From assembly GCA_946699065.1 (NCBI GenBank), contig CAMPDV010001288.1, positions 47,709-111,708 of the forward strand: a stretch of DNA of 64,000 bases, in the 5' to 3' direction. The notes under the pieces were generated by a model, which ran no database searches, was not told the DNA's origin, and was given only the letters and a program-made list of their open reading frames with translations. Below are positions 50,386 to 63,300 of this stretch, piece after piece. Source of the DNA: Loxodes magnus. Its lineage: Eukaryota; Ciliophora; Karyorelictea; Loxodida; Loxodidae. A program made the position numbers and the translations under genes. How positions within the stretch are numbered: position 1 is the first letter of the stretch; every line of letters starts with the position of its first letter.

Positions 50386-53300
50386 ATAAAAGCTCAATCT
50401 TTTATTCTTTTGCATGTATCTTAGTTATTAATTAGTTAAGATTATAAGATAAAGAAGCTGATTACACTTATTAAATATCCTCTAATTATTATTTAATTTA
50501 TGTAGTTCTAACTCTTAGCTATATTTTACTTTTATTTGACTTATATTTTATTAATCTTAATCTTCTTTTATTTCCTTTATGTCTCTTAGAAGTTATAAAA
50601 CTTCTATAAATTTACATTTCTAGGATACATTTCATTTATAAGTTAAATAATGAGAATTAAAAGTTAGTGCTATAATTAAATTTAACTTAAATAGCATAAT
50701 TAAAGCTTCAATGCTTTTAATTAATTTATCTAATTATATAAACAAATAGCTATCATTTTCTTACTTCAACTGATTATCTACTTACAGCTATTAAACCTAA
50801 GCTTTTGAAAATATACAACTATAATGGTAATTTTCTGTTTAGCTTTATCATTATAATTAAGTTAGTTTTTCTATGTATTTTCCTTTGTGAGATTTATTAT
50901 ATTTTTTTATTTCGAAGCTTAAATAAAATAACTTTATCGAAAATGCTAGAAAAAGAGAGAAGGATAACTACAATTAGAATCTAATTAATAAGTAAAATAA
51001 AAATATAAAAAAGGAAGCAAAGAGAGGCATAAAGATACATTGCAAAGCAATATAAAAATTGAATTGCTTAGCATTAGTTATCATATATTATATAGATTTA
51101 AACAGATGAAGATTCTAATTCTAGCTTTAGTTTTTTAATTAAAGAAATATTAAAAATTATAATTGAAAGAATATTCCTTAGCTTAATGAAATGATTGAAA
51201 TTTTCTACAAGCAAATTCTTATTTTTATATTAGCTATTTGATTAATTTATGTCTAACTCTATGGTTCAAAGCTTCATTAATTTTACAAATATTTCCTGCA
51301 TCATATTTAAGAATAGAAAGGCCTTATCAAAATAATCTCAATTTTATTTGATGACTAGCTGTTTTGAGAAATGAACAATGAATACTAAAGAGATCAAAAA
51401 GTTCTGATTTATTATTAATTTTCTTAAATTTAAGCTTTAGTGCTTACAGTATAATTTAATTTCCTTCACTATTTTAATAACTTTATATGTTTATCTTCAA
51501 ATAACTAACATTAACTTAATTAGCTTCATATAGTAGTTTTAAAAGATTTAGCTACTAATATAATTATTTTAATCCTTACTTATTTAGCACCTTCTTATAT
51601 TTTAGAATGTAAATAGAGCTTATAAAATAAAACTTAATAAAAGAGCTTTAATCGAAAGGTTGCTAAATAAATGGGTTTAGTTTTGTACTGATATGATTTA
51701 ATAAAATAATATCTAACTTTAAAGTAGCATCATTATGTATTTAGTTTACCTTTTTGTTATTTGATAATTAATAGTTCCATGCTATCAATTTAGTTATTCT
51801 CATTACTTTAATTTTATTGTAATATGCTAAATTATTTTGCTTTGACTGATTGCTTGATTAAAGAAGACTTTGAAACAAAATATAGTAATTTGACAACAAT
51901 ATTTAGCTATTTTTTATAGCAGTTTTAACTATTGCACTGTTTTTAAATTATCTTCCAAGAGGTTTTTGATTAGTTTCTAGTAATAAAACAATAAATAGTT
52001 AAATATTTTAAAAAGAAAAAGAGACTAAAAGCTTGATATCTGAGGATAAGGTAAGTTGAGATATAAAATAATGGTTCAGAATGAAGTTAAAAGGAAGAAT
52101 TGATTGTATTCATAATTATGAAGAAGACATGTTTTAGTAAACACTGCAACTAATTATTAAAGTATTCTCTATTAATACAATTGAAATAGTGAAAGCTATT
52201 TATTCATAACTATAATTAGAATTAATTAGGTAAAGAGAATTATTTATTAATATTAAATTAAATGGAAATCCAGAAGGACTGGGTCGTCCAACAAATGAAT
52301 TAGAAAATAAACTAATGACTGGAATATTTTAGCTAGTTTATTTATTAAATAAGTAACGTTAAATAGAAGCTTATAGAAGCATTCCAGTTACATTGATTAG
52401 ATATAGCATTCTTTCTTAAATTTCCTAATCACTTGGATATTTATTTTTGTATAAAATAGAAAGTTGACTTTATTGCTATATAGCAAGCCTTCATGATATT
52501 AAAATCTAAAATAAAAGAAATTTTTAAACATAACGAGAAGCTGATAAAGTATGGATATTTAATAGGCAAGAGAAGAAGTATAAAGATAAAACTCCTTATA
52601 GTATTAAAGTGTAATCCCTTATTCTCATAAACAAATTGGACGTTCTTATGTTTTAATTAAAATGCTATAAGTAGGATATAAGCAAATGAAAAGGTAGCTA
52701 ATAATAAGTATATTAGAATAAAAAGTATAAAGTGCTATTAATAAATAATAACAATCTCCTTTTTAAATTAGGATTCTTATTATGATATACTCAGTTAAAA
52801 GCTAATGAAAGATAAATAAATTGCTGTTTTATACTTTCTCTTTTCAATGATACTAACTTGTTTAATAATTGATGAAGTATGAATATTTAATCATTATATA
52901 AATGTTTATTTATAAGGGTATTAATTCTACAATCTAAGGTAATAAGAAATAATTAGTTGCTATGCTGATATTAAAACTTTTAAACTATATAAAAGCTTTT
53001 AAAGCTTTCACTAGTTAAATTTAACTCTTAGCTATCTCATTTAAATTTTAATTTAAGAAAAGCAGTCAGAAAACATTAAATTTTTTAACTAAAAGCTTGG
53101 AATAAATATTATTGTAATACTTAAATAAAGCTGATAATATTTAAAATAGGTTCCCACTAAGCTTGATAGATTTTAGCAACATGCAACTTTAATTTTCTTT
53201 GGCAAATAAACAATTTTTATGATTCTAGTATTTAGTTAAATTTTATAAATAGAGACTAATTACTCAATAATTATAAAGTTTTAAACTTTTAAAGGTAACA

Positions 53301-56148
53301 TGATAATTCAAATATCATAACTAAACTTTCATTAGTAGCTAAATCATATGAGCTTTAGTTAATTTAATATATTTTCGGTTTGCAAGAAATATATCAATAG
53401 AAAAATCTATCAGCTAGTTTCTAAAAATTTAACTGGAAGATAGTAAGGAAATGAAATAGTTAGTTATTACAATAAGTGAAATCAATAATTTAGCTTTATT
53501 TAGAATTTTCTTAGATACTTTAAGTGATTCATTATATGTTTACCTTTTTATTAACTTCGCATCACTTAACTCTTCAGATAATCAACTTCATTACTATATT
53601 CAGTTCGAAATAATGTTGCATAACTTTAAGCGCTTTAATATCAAAAAGCCCTAAATTCTGTTGGCTTTTATCTAAATATGGTACTAAGCAATTATAATGA
53701 ATATCTAAGACTTGAGTCATAATCAGCTAATATAGTCATTTTTATTCCCTAAAACTTAAATATTCTTTATCTAATTCTAATTTTAATTTCTATTTCATCT
53801 TTAAAAAGGTTACTGCTAGAGTGCTTCTGTTCATTCTTTAATAAAGAAAATTCTATTAACAGAATCACCAGATTTACTTTAATAAACCCAACAAATTTGC
53901 ATAAGTTTTAAACTAGAAATTTAATCTTTAAATTACCTCAACAGTTTTATTTTATCCTGAAGAACTTAATCTCATAAAATAGAAAGAAAAGCATATATTA
54001 GAAGCAAAGCAAAAATTAGAAAAAGAATAAACAGGCTAAAGCCATAAGAACTCTAACATATTTAAATAGTGATCTAGAGATAACTAAGTAATACTTTAAA
54101 ACTAAATGTATAATTTATAATTTAAATCTTAAAAATTCTCTTTCTCAAATATTAATTTATTAATTACAAATCTAAAGGATATGTATTTATTTACTCAAAC
54201 CACAATAAAGGTTTAATAGATTTATCTTTTACAAGATATGTTCTGGAAGTAAGTAAATTTGAATATCTACTCTAGGAAGTTATAAAGTAAAAAGTAATTT
54301 AATTTCTATTAATTGTACAAAGTATTATCTATGCTAAAGATATATGAAAAAAGAATCTAAATCTAATGTAAATAATTATTATAAGTGAGCTTTTATCATT
54401 AATATCATTATTTATACCTTCTCAAAAATAGTCCTATTATATGGATAACTAGAAGTTATATCTATTGATGCTTTATAATCCATGTAAAGCTGAAATTAAT
54501 TCTGGGTAGTTTATTATTTATAAATTGAACTTCTTAGCTATTAGTTATGATATTGATAACAGGAATACATAGAAATGCTTTAAAATATAACCAGTGCATT
54601 ATACACTAATAAGCAAATCTTAATAGATTTGTAAAATTATAATTCATTTTTCTTTAGTCAAAGAGAGAAGAATTAACTATCTCACTATGCTAAGTTTGCT
54701 AAACTTAAAAATTTAATTTAATTGAGATTCTAAACATTAATAGGTATAATTAACATTAGTGATTTTCTTCTAAGGAGTCTCTGATTTCCTTAAAGAAAAA
54801 TAAATAAATTTAGACATTCATCTAACAACATGGTAATACAATTAAGAGCTAAATTCTAAAGATATAAATTTAAAGTATATTATAAAATAAATTATTAAAA
54901 CCTTTAAGCTTTTTAAAATATTGCTAAGTCTTATTTTTAAGAAATATAATAACAGTAAATAAAAAGAAATTTCATTTAAAAAATATAACTAAACTTGCTT
55001 AATTAAATACATCATTTAGATAAGTAATATTTTAACTTTACCAATTAAACATTTCTTCTTCATTTATTCTAAATTCAATCAACTAAAATCATCTATATTC
55101 TATTTTAGACAGTTAATAGAACTTTTTTACTCAGTTTTCAAGAATAAACAATAATAAATCGATAAAAGCGAAAAATTAAATCCCTTTCTTTGTATGATTT
55201 TTATCTTTTCCGAGTAATTATAGATAAGTATTCTAAAAGCTAAATGATTATTAATATTTAGTATATTTTTATTTATCTCGTAATCATAAATCATCAATCA
55301 AATAGAAGGTAATTTATCATTAATAAATTTAAAATAACCAAATCACATATACTTAAATGGACTTTTTCTAAGTAATCATCTTAAATTAACTAAATCAAAA
55401 GCTTGCTATAATTATAGCCTCATTTATTCTTTTCTGATGTTGCTATTTAATATAGTAAACAAATTTCGTGCTAGTTTTCAAAGAATTCCAATTTTATAAA
55501 TCTTTATTTATACAACTAACCAATAAATAAAATAAAATAATCTAGTTACATCGAAGAAACTAATTTAATAGAAAATTAAAATAAAGAAAAATGTAAAAAA
55601 GAAAGAAAGAATAAATTATTTAAATTAATATATAAAAATATATTATAAAGGAGATAAAATAGAAATTATTAAAAAAATTGTATAAAAGAAAATTATTTAG
55701 TTTAAGTAAATAAGCTTTGAGATAAATAATATTATATTATATTATTTTATATTATATTATTTTATTTTATGATTTTTTAATGTAAGCATTTTATGTACTA
55801 AATTATTTTTATTTTAGATTTTTTGCTATTTTTTTAATTATTTTAAGAGATTTTTTGTTATTGATTCCAATTTTTTTCATTATATGAAATACATTTTAAA
55901 AACCTAAAATTTTTAAAATATTTTGAAATAAAAAGAAATCATAATTCTATATTAGGAATTTATATTATTTAAACTTACTCTTTGTTAAATAAATCATGAT
56001 TTTATTTAAACTTAGTCATAATATCTTAAAGATATTTCTATAATTATTAATGTATAACCTCTAAAATTTGTATGAAATTTTATTATTTTAATTTTATTTA
56101 TTTCAATGGATTCTTTATTTTCAATTTCTTTCTTTAAACATTTTAAAA
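50326..56148. other. Spacer between divergent paralogues B and C
   Basis: About 5.8 kb of very AT-rich DNA that must hold the 5' regions of both genes. Around 53.49-54.1 kb plus-strand frames give protein-like runs (LYVYLFINFASLNSSDNQLH, FNIKKPQILLAFI), but frame choice is ambiguous and no family is recognised. From about 55.56 to 56.1 kb the sequence is low-complexity A/T with ATTATATTATTTT-type repeats. Confidence 0.35.
55730..55790. repeat. Low-complexity ATTATATT/TTTTA tract
   Basis: Irregular tandem ATTAT and TTTTA units upstream of gene C. A simple AT repeat, likely prone to length change. Confidence 0.6.
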
Positions 56149-58610
56149 ATGTTTCTGCTTCTTATTTTCTTTCTGTGCTTCTTTGAGATTAAATCTTAAT
56201 ATATCTAACTCGTTGATGCATCTTCTCCTTAGGATTTCTCATATTAATCCATAACTTTCATATTCTAAGACTTTGGTTATGATCCTGAAGCTTTTTCTTC
56301 AACTTCTTGGGCTGTAACTGGTTGATTAAAATATGAAAGTTGCGACGATTCAACTTGAAATAGTGTTATTGAATTTCGTATAGATACTGAATGGATAATA
56401 TTTCGAACTAAAGCGAGTTCATCAACTAACACAATATCATGATAATAGTCCGGATCTTAAAAGATTCATTATGAAGTAAATCATAATTTTGGATGTAATA
56501 TTTGATATTTTCACCTAGTTTAGCTAAATAAATCACCTTAGTTGACTTGATGTAATAGTAACTAATATTATGAATAGACTAATATAAACTGCTAAACAGC
56601 TAGTTTACCTTCATATTGATTTTAATTATATTCCACTTCTTAAATAATAGTTGGTGGCGATGATGTGTATAATTATCCTTTCATAGGAAAAATGATAGAC
56701 TTAAAGTTTTGAGAAAATGATAAATGATTTACTGCTTAAGAGTTTAGGGATCTTGCATAATAAAATCCCTGTGTTTTGAATTGTGACAAAGGTTATTGCT
56801 TTTCTCCTCTACTAGATTCATGTTAGAAATGTGATGCAAACTGTCTTACTTGCTAAAATGGTTATCCTAAAATTTGTTTAACTTGTGATGAAAATTAATT
56901 TTTAGATGAAACCACTTAAACGTGCAAATGTAATAGTAAATCTTATAAATCATCTATTAATCCCTTTCTGTGTTAGTTATGTGAATAATCAATAATCTAT
57001 TGCGAAACTTGTAGTGATGAGAATACTTGCCTTTCGTGTAAATCAAATTATTACTTAAGTCTAGAAGAAGCTTGCGTAGTTGAATGTCCTGAAACTTAAT
57101 AAGATTGGGATAATGATGGAAAATGTAAGTTATGTAGCGAAGTGATTCCAAATTGTCTTAATTGTAATTAGGCTTAAACTTAGTGTATAAAGTGTGTTGA
57201 TAAATATTATATAGGAAATGATTTTCTTTGCTATTAATGTCAAGATACTAACTGTAAAGTATGTTAAAACTAAGGATCTTAATGTATCGAATGTTAATAT
57301 CCATGAAAGCAAGAATAGACCGTTAATAAATGTTCTACTAATTGTCCAGTTACAGAATAAGATAGTGATAATGATGGAGTTTGTTAAAGTTGTAACTAAA
57401 TACTATAAGGTTGTTTACAATGTATTGAAGATGGCTCAAGATGTACATTTTGTGATTAGAATTATTACTTATAATAAGATGGATTGTGTTAAGCATGTAA
57501 ATAAATTGATAAAAACTGTAATTATTGCCAAGATAGTTAAACATGCACTTCTTGTATAAATCCTTTTAAACTTTCCTAAAATAAATGTGTTTCTAGTTGT
57601 CCTAACACAGAATAAGATAGTGATAACGATGGAGTTTGTAAAAGTTGCAACTAAATACTTAATAATTGTTTTTAATGTAGTGAAGATGGAACTTAATGTT
57701 CTCTTTGTGAAAATGGGTTTTACAATAATAACAGACAAGAGTGTGAGTTATGCTCTAAGAGTATAAAAGATTGCTAGTTTTGCTCTTAAAATGGGTTAGA
57801 ATGCTACTCTTTGCTTTTCTCCATTAAAACTTTAAAATAGTAGATGTGTTGAAGAATGCCCTAAGAATTATTACTATGATACTTAAAATATTTGCTAGTT
57901 TTGTAATAAGAAATTATCTAAAAATGATTGCATAGATGAATGTTCAGAATATGAGTAAGACATAGATAGAGATAATATTTGCAGATTATGTAGCTTAGAA
58001 ATATAAAATTGTGAAAGGTGCCATGAAGATAATAATTAGTTAATATGTGATGCTTGCTAAAATAATCATTTCCTATAAGAAAATAAATGCTTGAGATGCG
58101 AAGAAATCATCAAAGATTGCTATGCTTGCTAAAGTTAAAATATTTGCTTATAATGTAAAAATTTATACCTTTCATAAAACTAGTGCAAGGTAAAATGTGA
58201 GGAAACAGAATAAGATAACGATTGAGATAAAGTTTGTTAACCTTGCAGTTAGGAAATAGAAAATTGCAATAAATGCGATATGAATATAAAGAAATGCTAT
58301 GAGTGCTAAGAAGGATTTTACTTAGATATAAACAAAAAATGTAAATCTTGTTAAGAAGTTCATATGGATTGCACTTCCTGTGAAGATGAAGATAAATGCT
58401 TAAAATGTGAAAGACAAAAGTTATCATAAAATACATGTGTAGACAAATGTCCAGCAACAGAATAAGATATTTAAAAGAGAGGAATATGTGAATCTTGTAA
58501 TAAAGTAATAGAGAATTGTGAAGAATGCTCGGAAGATGGAACTACATGTTACGAATGTTTTAAGCCTTTTATTATTTCTGAGATATATACTTGCTAATAA
58601 AATAAAGATT
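56090..58610 (+). repeat. Inverted duplication, C-side arm
   Basis: Partner of 47600-50385. The similarity covers the upstream 60 bp, signal peptide, LamG-like domain and cysteine repeats and stops in the hinge, after which C has its own membrane half. Confidence 0.85.
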
Positions 58611-60364
58611 AAGAAGAAGAATAAAAATAAGAATAAAAATAAGAAGATTAAGATGTTTATAATAAGAATAATGAGAAAGAAATTGATGCTTAAAAAGAAA
58701 AAATAACACTAAATAGTTTTAATATTTCAGCCTAGTAAAAAAATTTTATTAAGTAAAGCCAATAAATAGAAAACTCAGGCTATGCAATAGCTCTAACCAC
58801 CACAACTACTAATAGTTTAGTTTCCTAAGCATCATAATCTTCAGGAAGTATATTCTATGTGATGCTAGCTGATGAATTATTTTATACAAATTCATATATA
58901 ACAGTTTAAAAGCCAGAGGTTCTATAAGCTTACTACTATTAGTAAAATTAAAATTTACTTTACTAAATCTAAAAATAATTAAAGATCGATGCTAACTTTT
59001 AACTTATGCAGTTCAATTATTTAGAAAAACTTAAAGATGAATAAAACAATTTTCTAGTGAATATATTTCCAAACTTTATAGTTCTTGGAACAGTTTTACT
59101 AGCCAACTTCCTCTTATTTACTATCGATAAATTTTTTTATTGCGAGACATTAATTAGAACCAGACAAAAGTATTTGCATTACAGGCTTTTAATAAGCTTT
59201 TATTTAGTCTTTAGCTTAAAATTAGGATAGTAAACTTTTCTTTAAATAAATAATTCTAGTTTGAAAGATGCTTATAGTTCTATGAATACTATAACAGCTT
59301 GACTTAGTTTGGTAATTTTTAATTATAGGGTTTATAGATATATGTAATAGTCCGTTTGTTCTAAATAGTGGGCAAGTTTTTTAAAATTCTTAATAGAGAT
59401 AATTTATAAGACTCGATCTAAAAAGAAGAAATAGAAGCTTATCTTTTGAAATATTATCCTATATTTGATGAGTTAAAACTAGAGAGAAAAGCCTTACTAT
59501 TTTACCCCTTTTTTCTGATAAGAAGACTTATATTGTCAGTTACCTTAGTTTGCATATAAGATAACTCTTTATCTCAAGTAATAATTTGTATGACTCTAAG
59601 CTTACTTCATCTTTTCTACAACATAAGGATTAAACCTTTTTAAGGTAAAATGAATAAACATTTTCCAGTGTTGTTAAGAAGCATGACTAACAATAGTCTA
59701 TTCTTTCAATTTTTATTTTTATACTTTAGATGATAAAGAATAGCAAAGAGTGCTAAGCTCCATATACTCAGAAATTCCTGAAAAGATAAGTTAAATAATA
59801 GTTATAACAACAAGCTTAATATTATTTATAGGTTTAAGTGCATGTCTCTATTCTTCGATTAAGAGCTTAATCCTAAAAATTATTTAAAAAATAAAATAAA
59901 AAACTTAAAGTATAAAAATAAAAGTAGAAGAATAAGAATAAGAATAAGAATCAAATTCCTTAAGTTTGTTCCAACGAAGACAAAACTAAGATCATTTAGA
60001 TGAGATAATTCATAAACAAGATAATCAAATAGATATAGAAGAACAAAACGATATGATAGACAGAACTTATCAGTCTGAATATTAAAAGATAAAGTTGTAA
60101 AGTTGTTCTCCTGCAGATATAACACAATTTCCAATAGTAATATTTTATTTATAGATAGAAATAAATAAAGATACAAACTAGCAAAGTTTAATTATTCAAG
60201 AACATCAAAATCTTTACATTTTTGACTCTATTTAAAAATAATTGCCAGATTTTGATGCTTAAGTCGCAACTTAAAAAGAAAAAAAATAGTTAAGAATTTA
60301 AAAAACTCGTAAGAAGAGAAAATTCATAAAAATTACAAAGAGAGAAGAGAAAACTTAGCATTGA
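56149..60364 (+). pseudogene. Paralogue C of the receptor-like family, with two +1 frameshifts
   Basis: Head-to-head partner of gene B. From ATG 56149 it encodes the same signal peptide, LamG-like domain (SWAVTGWLKYESC, with TGG where gene A has TGA) and cysteine repeats, but one 81-residue unit fewer than B. At about 57806-57813 C has one extra base relative to B (CTACTCTTTGC versus CTACTATTGC), shifting the frame. The membrane half (VQKPEVLQAYYY, ELFYTNSYI) carries a 17-nt intron at 59312-59328. A second +1 shift lies in a T-rich run near 59710-59720, after which YTLDDKEQQRVLSSIYSE aligns with A and B. It ends at TGA 60362-60364. Allowing for the intron and two extra bases, the length is exactly 1,399 codons. 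Either it is a young pseudogene, or both T-run insertions are sequencing errors. Confidence 0.78.
59312..59328 (+). other. 17-nt intron in paralogue C
   Basis: GTAATTTTTAATTATAG at the same codon junction as the introns of A and B. Removal restores LGLQIYVIVRLF, aligned with the other two proteins. Confidence 0.82.
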
Positions 60365-63300
60365 TTTATAAACTTTAAAGTATTTTCGCTTAAGTGATTT
60401 AATTTTATAATTAATAATGGAATAAGCTTTAAGCTCTAATGAGTATAGCCATAAAATTTTATTATAGCTGTTTATTTAAAGCATTGTCTTATCAATATTA
60501 TTTTAATGTTCCTGCTTGATTTTTCCAATGTTTGTGGTATGTATTCTTCCTTTTATTATATAAGCACGAAAATTTAAATTCATTTATCTACATACACAAA
60601 CACTTTTGCTTAATTTCTAGTAGCAAGTTTTTAATTTTAAGTTATTTACGCGTTTTAAGACCTATTTCTGTATATTTATGATGATAAATCTCTAAGCTAC
60701 TGAAACTCGGGTGTATAATTTTAAAGAGAATCTAGCAAGGAATTAAATTTTTTAAAAAGAAGAATGAAGAAATAATTATGCTCTTATGATAACTATCTGA
60801 TTCTATAAAAGGGAAGATAAAATTTAAATTCTAGAATCTCTATAAATATTCATGATAATTAATCTTTTCTGAAATATCTGATTTGTCAAGCTAACAAATA
60901 CATCTAGTTCTACTAATTAAATAATTTCTGAATTGTGCATTTAATTTCTTTAATAGAAGCTACTTATTTTACTTGGAAGTATTAATAAAGATAAATGATT
61001 TGACTTTATAGTTAGTTAAAATAGTGTTTTAAAAATGACTTTAGATATATGAATTAAAGAATATTTAAGCAAGCAGCTATGAGGAAAATAATTTGACTAG
61101 TCAACTAAATAAAAATAAATTTGAAGCTAAAGGAGAAACTTAAAAGATAATAATTATTATTCAAGCCTCTTACAGTTATTATCTATTTAGCAAAGCAAAA
61201 AGTTCCTACATAATAAAGTTAATAAACTATTAAATTTTAAAAGTAACTATAAAACAATAACCTAAAGACTTATCTTAGTTAGTCTAGTTTTATTGTTAAA
61301 AGAAATAAATTAATAAAGTATTAATTGAAATTGAGATTCTAAAGCACTAATATAATTAATAACTTACTAGAAATGAGTTATAATTATCTATTTAATTAAT
61401 TTAATAGATAAACAAGATATAGTGTTAATCTAATTTGCTACTTTTAATTATTTTTTCATAATCCTATATGATATAAATCTAACTTTATGATTAAATAAGC
61501 TTTTTATACTTTTAGCTTTATATAATAGCATCAAGCATAATAAGTATAAAGAAGATAAATAGAAATTTATCTTTAAAGAGTAAACATTTATTACTTAATT
61601 AACTAAAACCCTCTAATTCTAATCTAAATGTGCTTAACATTAAAATATTTCTTTATATAAAGTGAAAATAGGATTATTTTATAAAATGAAGAGTCTATTT
61701 CATAGATAGAAATAAAGATTATAAGCTTATTTTTTATATTTATAAACTTAAGTCTTTTGTCATACTAATGTACATTAATCTATTAAAGAAATACAAGTAC
61801 TATATAAATAAATTTAGAATATCTAAGATAAAATTAAATAAACTTAATCAGTTACTAGATAAATAGCTTAAATTAGCATAATCTAAGATTATTCCATATT
61901 ATTATATCATTATATATTGTAGCTACTAGCAATATCATTAAAGCTAGCAATAAACATTGTTTTTGTATTGTTCTCTATCTATAGCCTTATGTGTTTATCT
62001 TCATAGTTTCTTTATATTATTTAGTATTTTCAAGAATTTAATACATGTAATTAGATAAAGATATTTAAACTAGTAGCTTTATTAAGCAAAAAGGCTAAGA
62101 AACTAAGAAATAATTAATAAAGAACTTATATAAAGCAAGATTCATTCATTTTAAAATAGCTTATATCATCAAAATTATCAGTCGTGTGTTCTCCTTTTTT
62201 AACCAAAATAACCATTCTTTAGGATTTTTTTATTTATTGTGGATTCTTTTTACTTTTAATTGGCATATCACTTTAAAGGTTCACATTGTCACTAATATTC
62301 ACTATTTCATATATGAATTAGATTGAAATAAATAAGTATATTAGCTATTTGCATTATAAACAAAATGATAGCTAGATATTGGCTGTACTTAGAGAAATTG
62401 AAATGACTAGGTCATGGAAGAAAAAATGCAATTTGGAAAAAGATTAAGAATGATGTTAGAGATTTCTTTTAATTGTATTAAATAAACTAAAAGCATAGAA
62501 ATATAAAAATATACCATTATATTTATTACTTTTTTCCTCTGTAGTTTTTTATCTCTTTCTGCTGAAAAGAATGTTTTAAGGATAAAAATACAGTGATATT
62601 AAAAATTTTAGCAGAAAGGATATCATTAATCTAACTATAAATATTCGCTCTATATTTTCATAAAAGCTTTACAGAAATCATAAGCTTAGGTAATAAAATA
62701 AACTTTAGTTCAGATTCATATAAAATAATAGAGATCTATTTTAAAAAGAAGCTTCTTAGTGTCTTAATTACTTTCTTTAGTTATTTGATATACTTCATTT
62801 ATTTTTCTCTTTCATTTAACTTAATCATAGAAAGCTTTATTTTTAGATTAACCAAAGTTAAGTTTCTATCTGTACAACTTTCTTTAGAGCTATTTAATAT
62901 CATGCTTATAATTGAAAAGCTTAATGTAAGAAATAGAAAGTTTATTTTTTAAAGGAAGTTTTTGAAAAGCTAAATTAATAAGCAATAGATATCAATTAAA
63001 ATTAAAGCTCTAGTTACTAAATCAAATATAGTAATAAGTAGGATCTATAAGGAATAAAGTTACAAGTAAATATGATAATATCTACAATCGTTGCTAAGCA
63101 TCCAAAGGATTTTATATACAATTTTAATAGCAACTCACATGAATTATATAAAGCCTCCTCTTAAAAGAAATAAGATTTCTTAAGCTAGAGAAACAGTAGA
63201 CATCTGCTTAATTTAAAAATAAGATTTATAATATTAACTATTTATAATGTATTAGTCCTTATATAGTATAAAAGGAAGATTTGTGATGAAAGGAGATTCA

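Noticed and set aside
59880..60176. 98-residue hydrophobic minus-strand open frame
   Set aside because: Antisense shadow of the Glu/Gln/Lys-rich tail of gene C.
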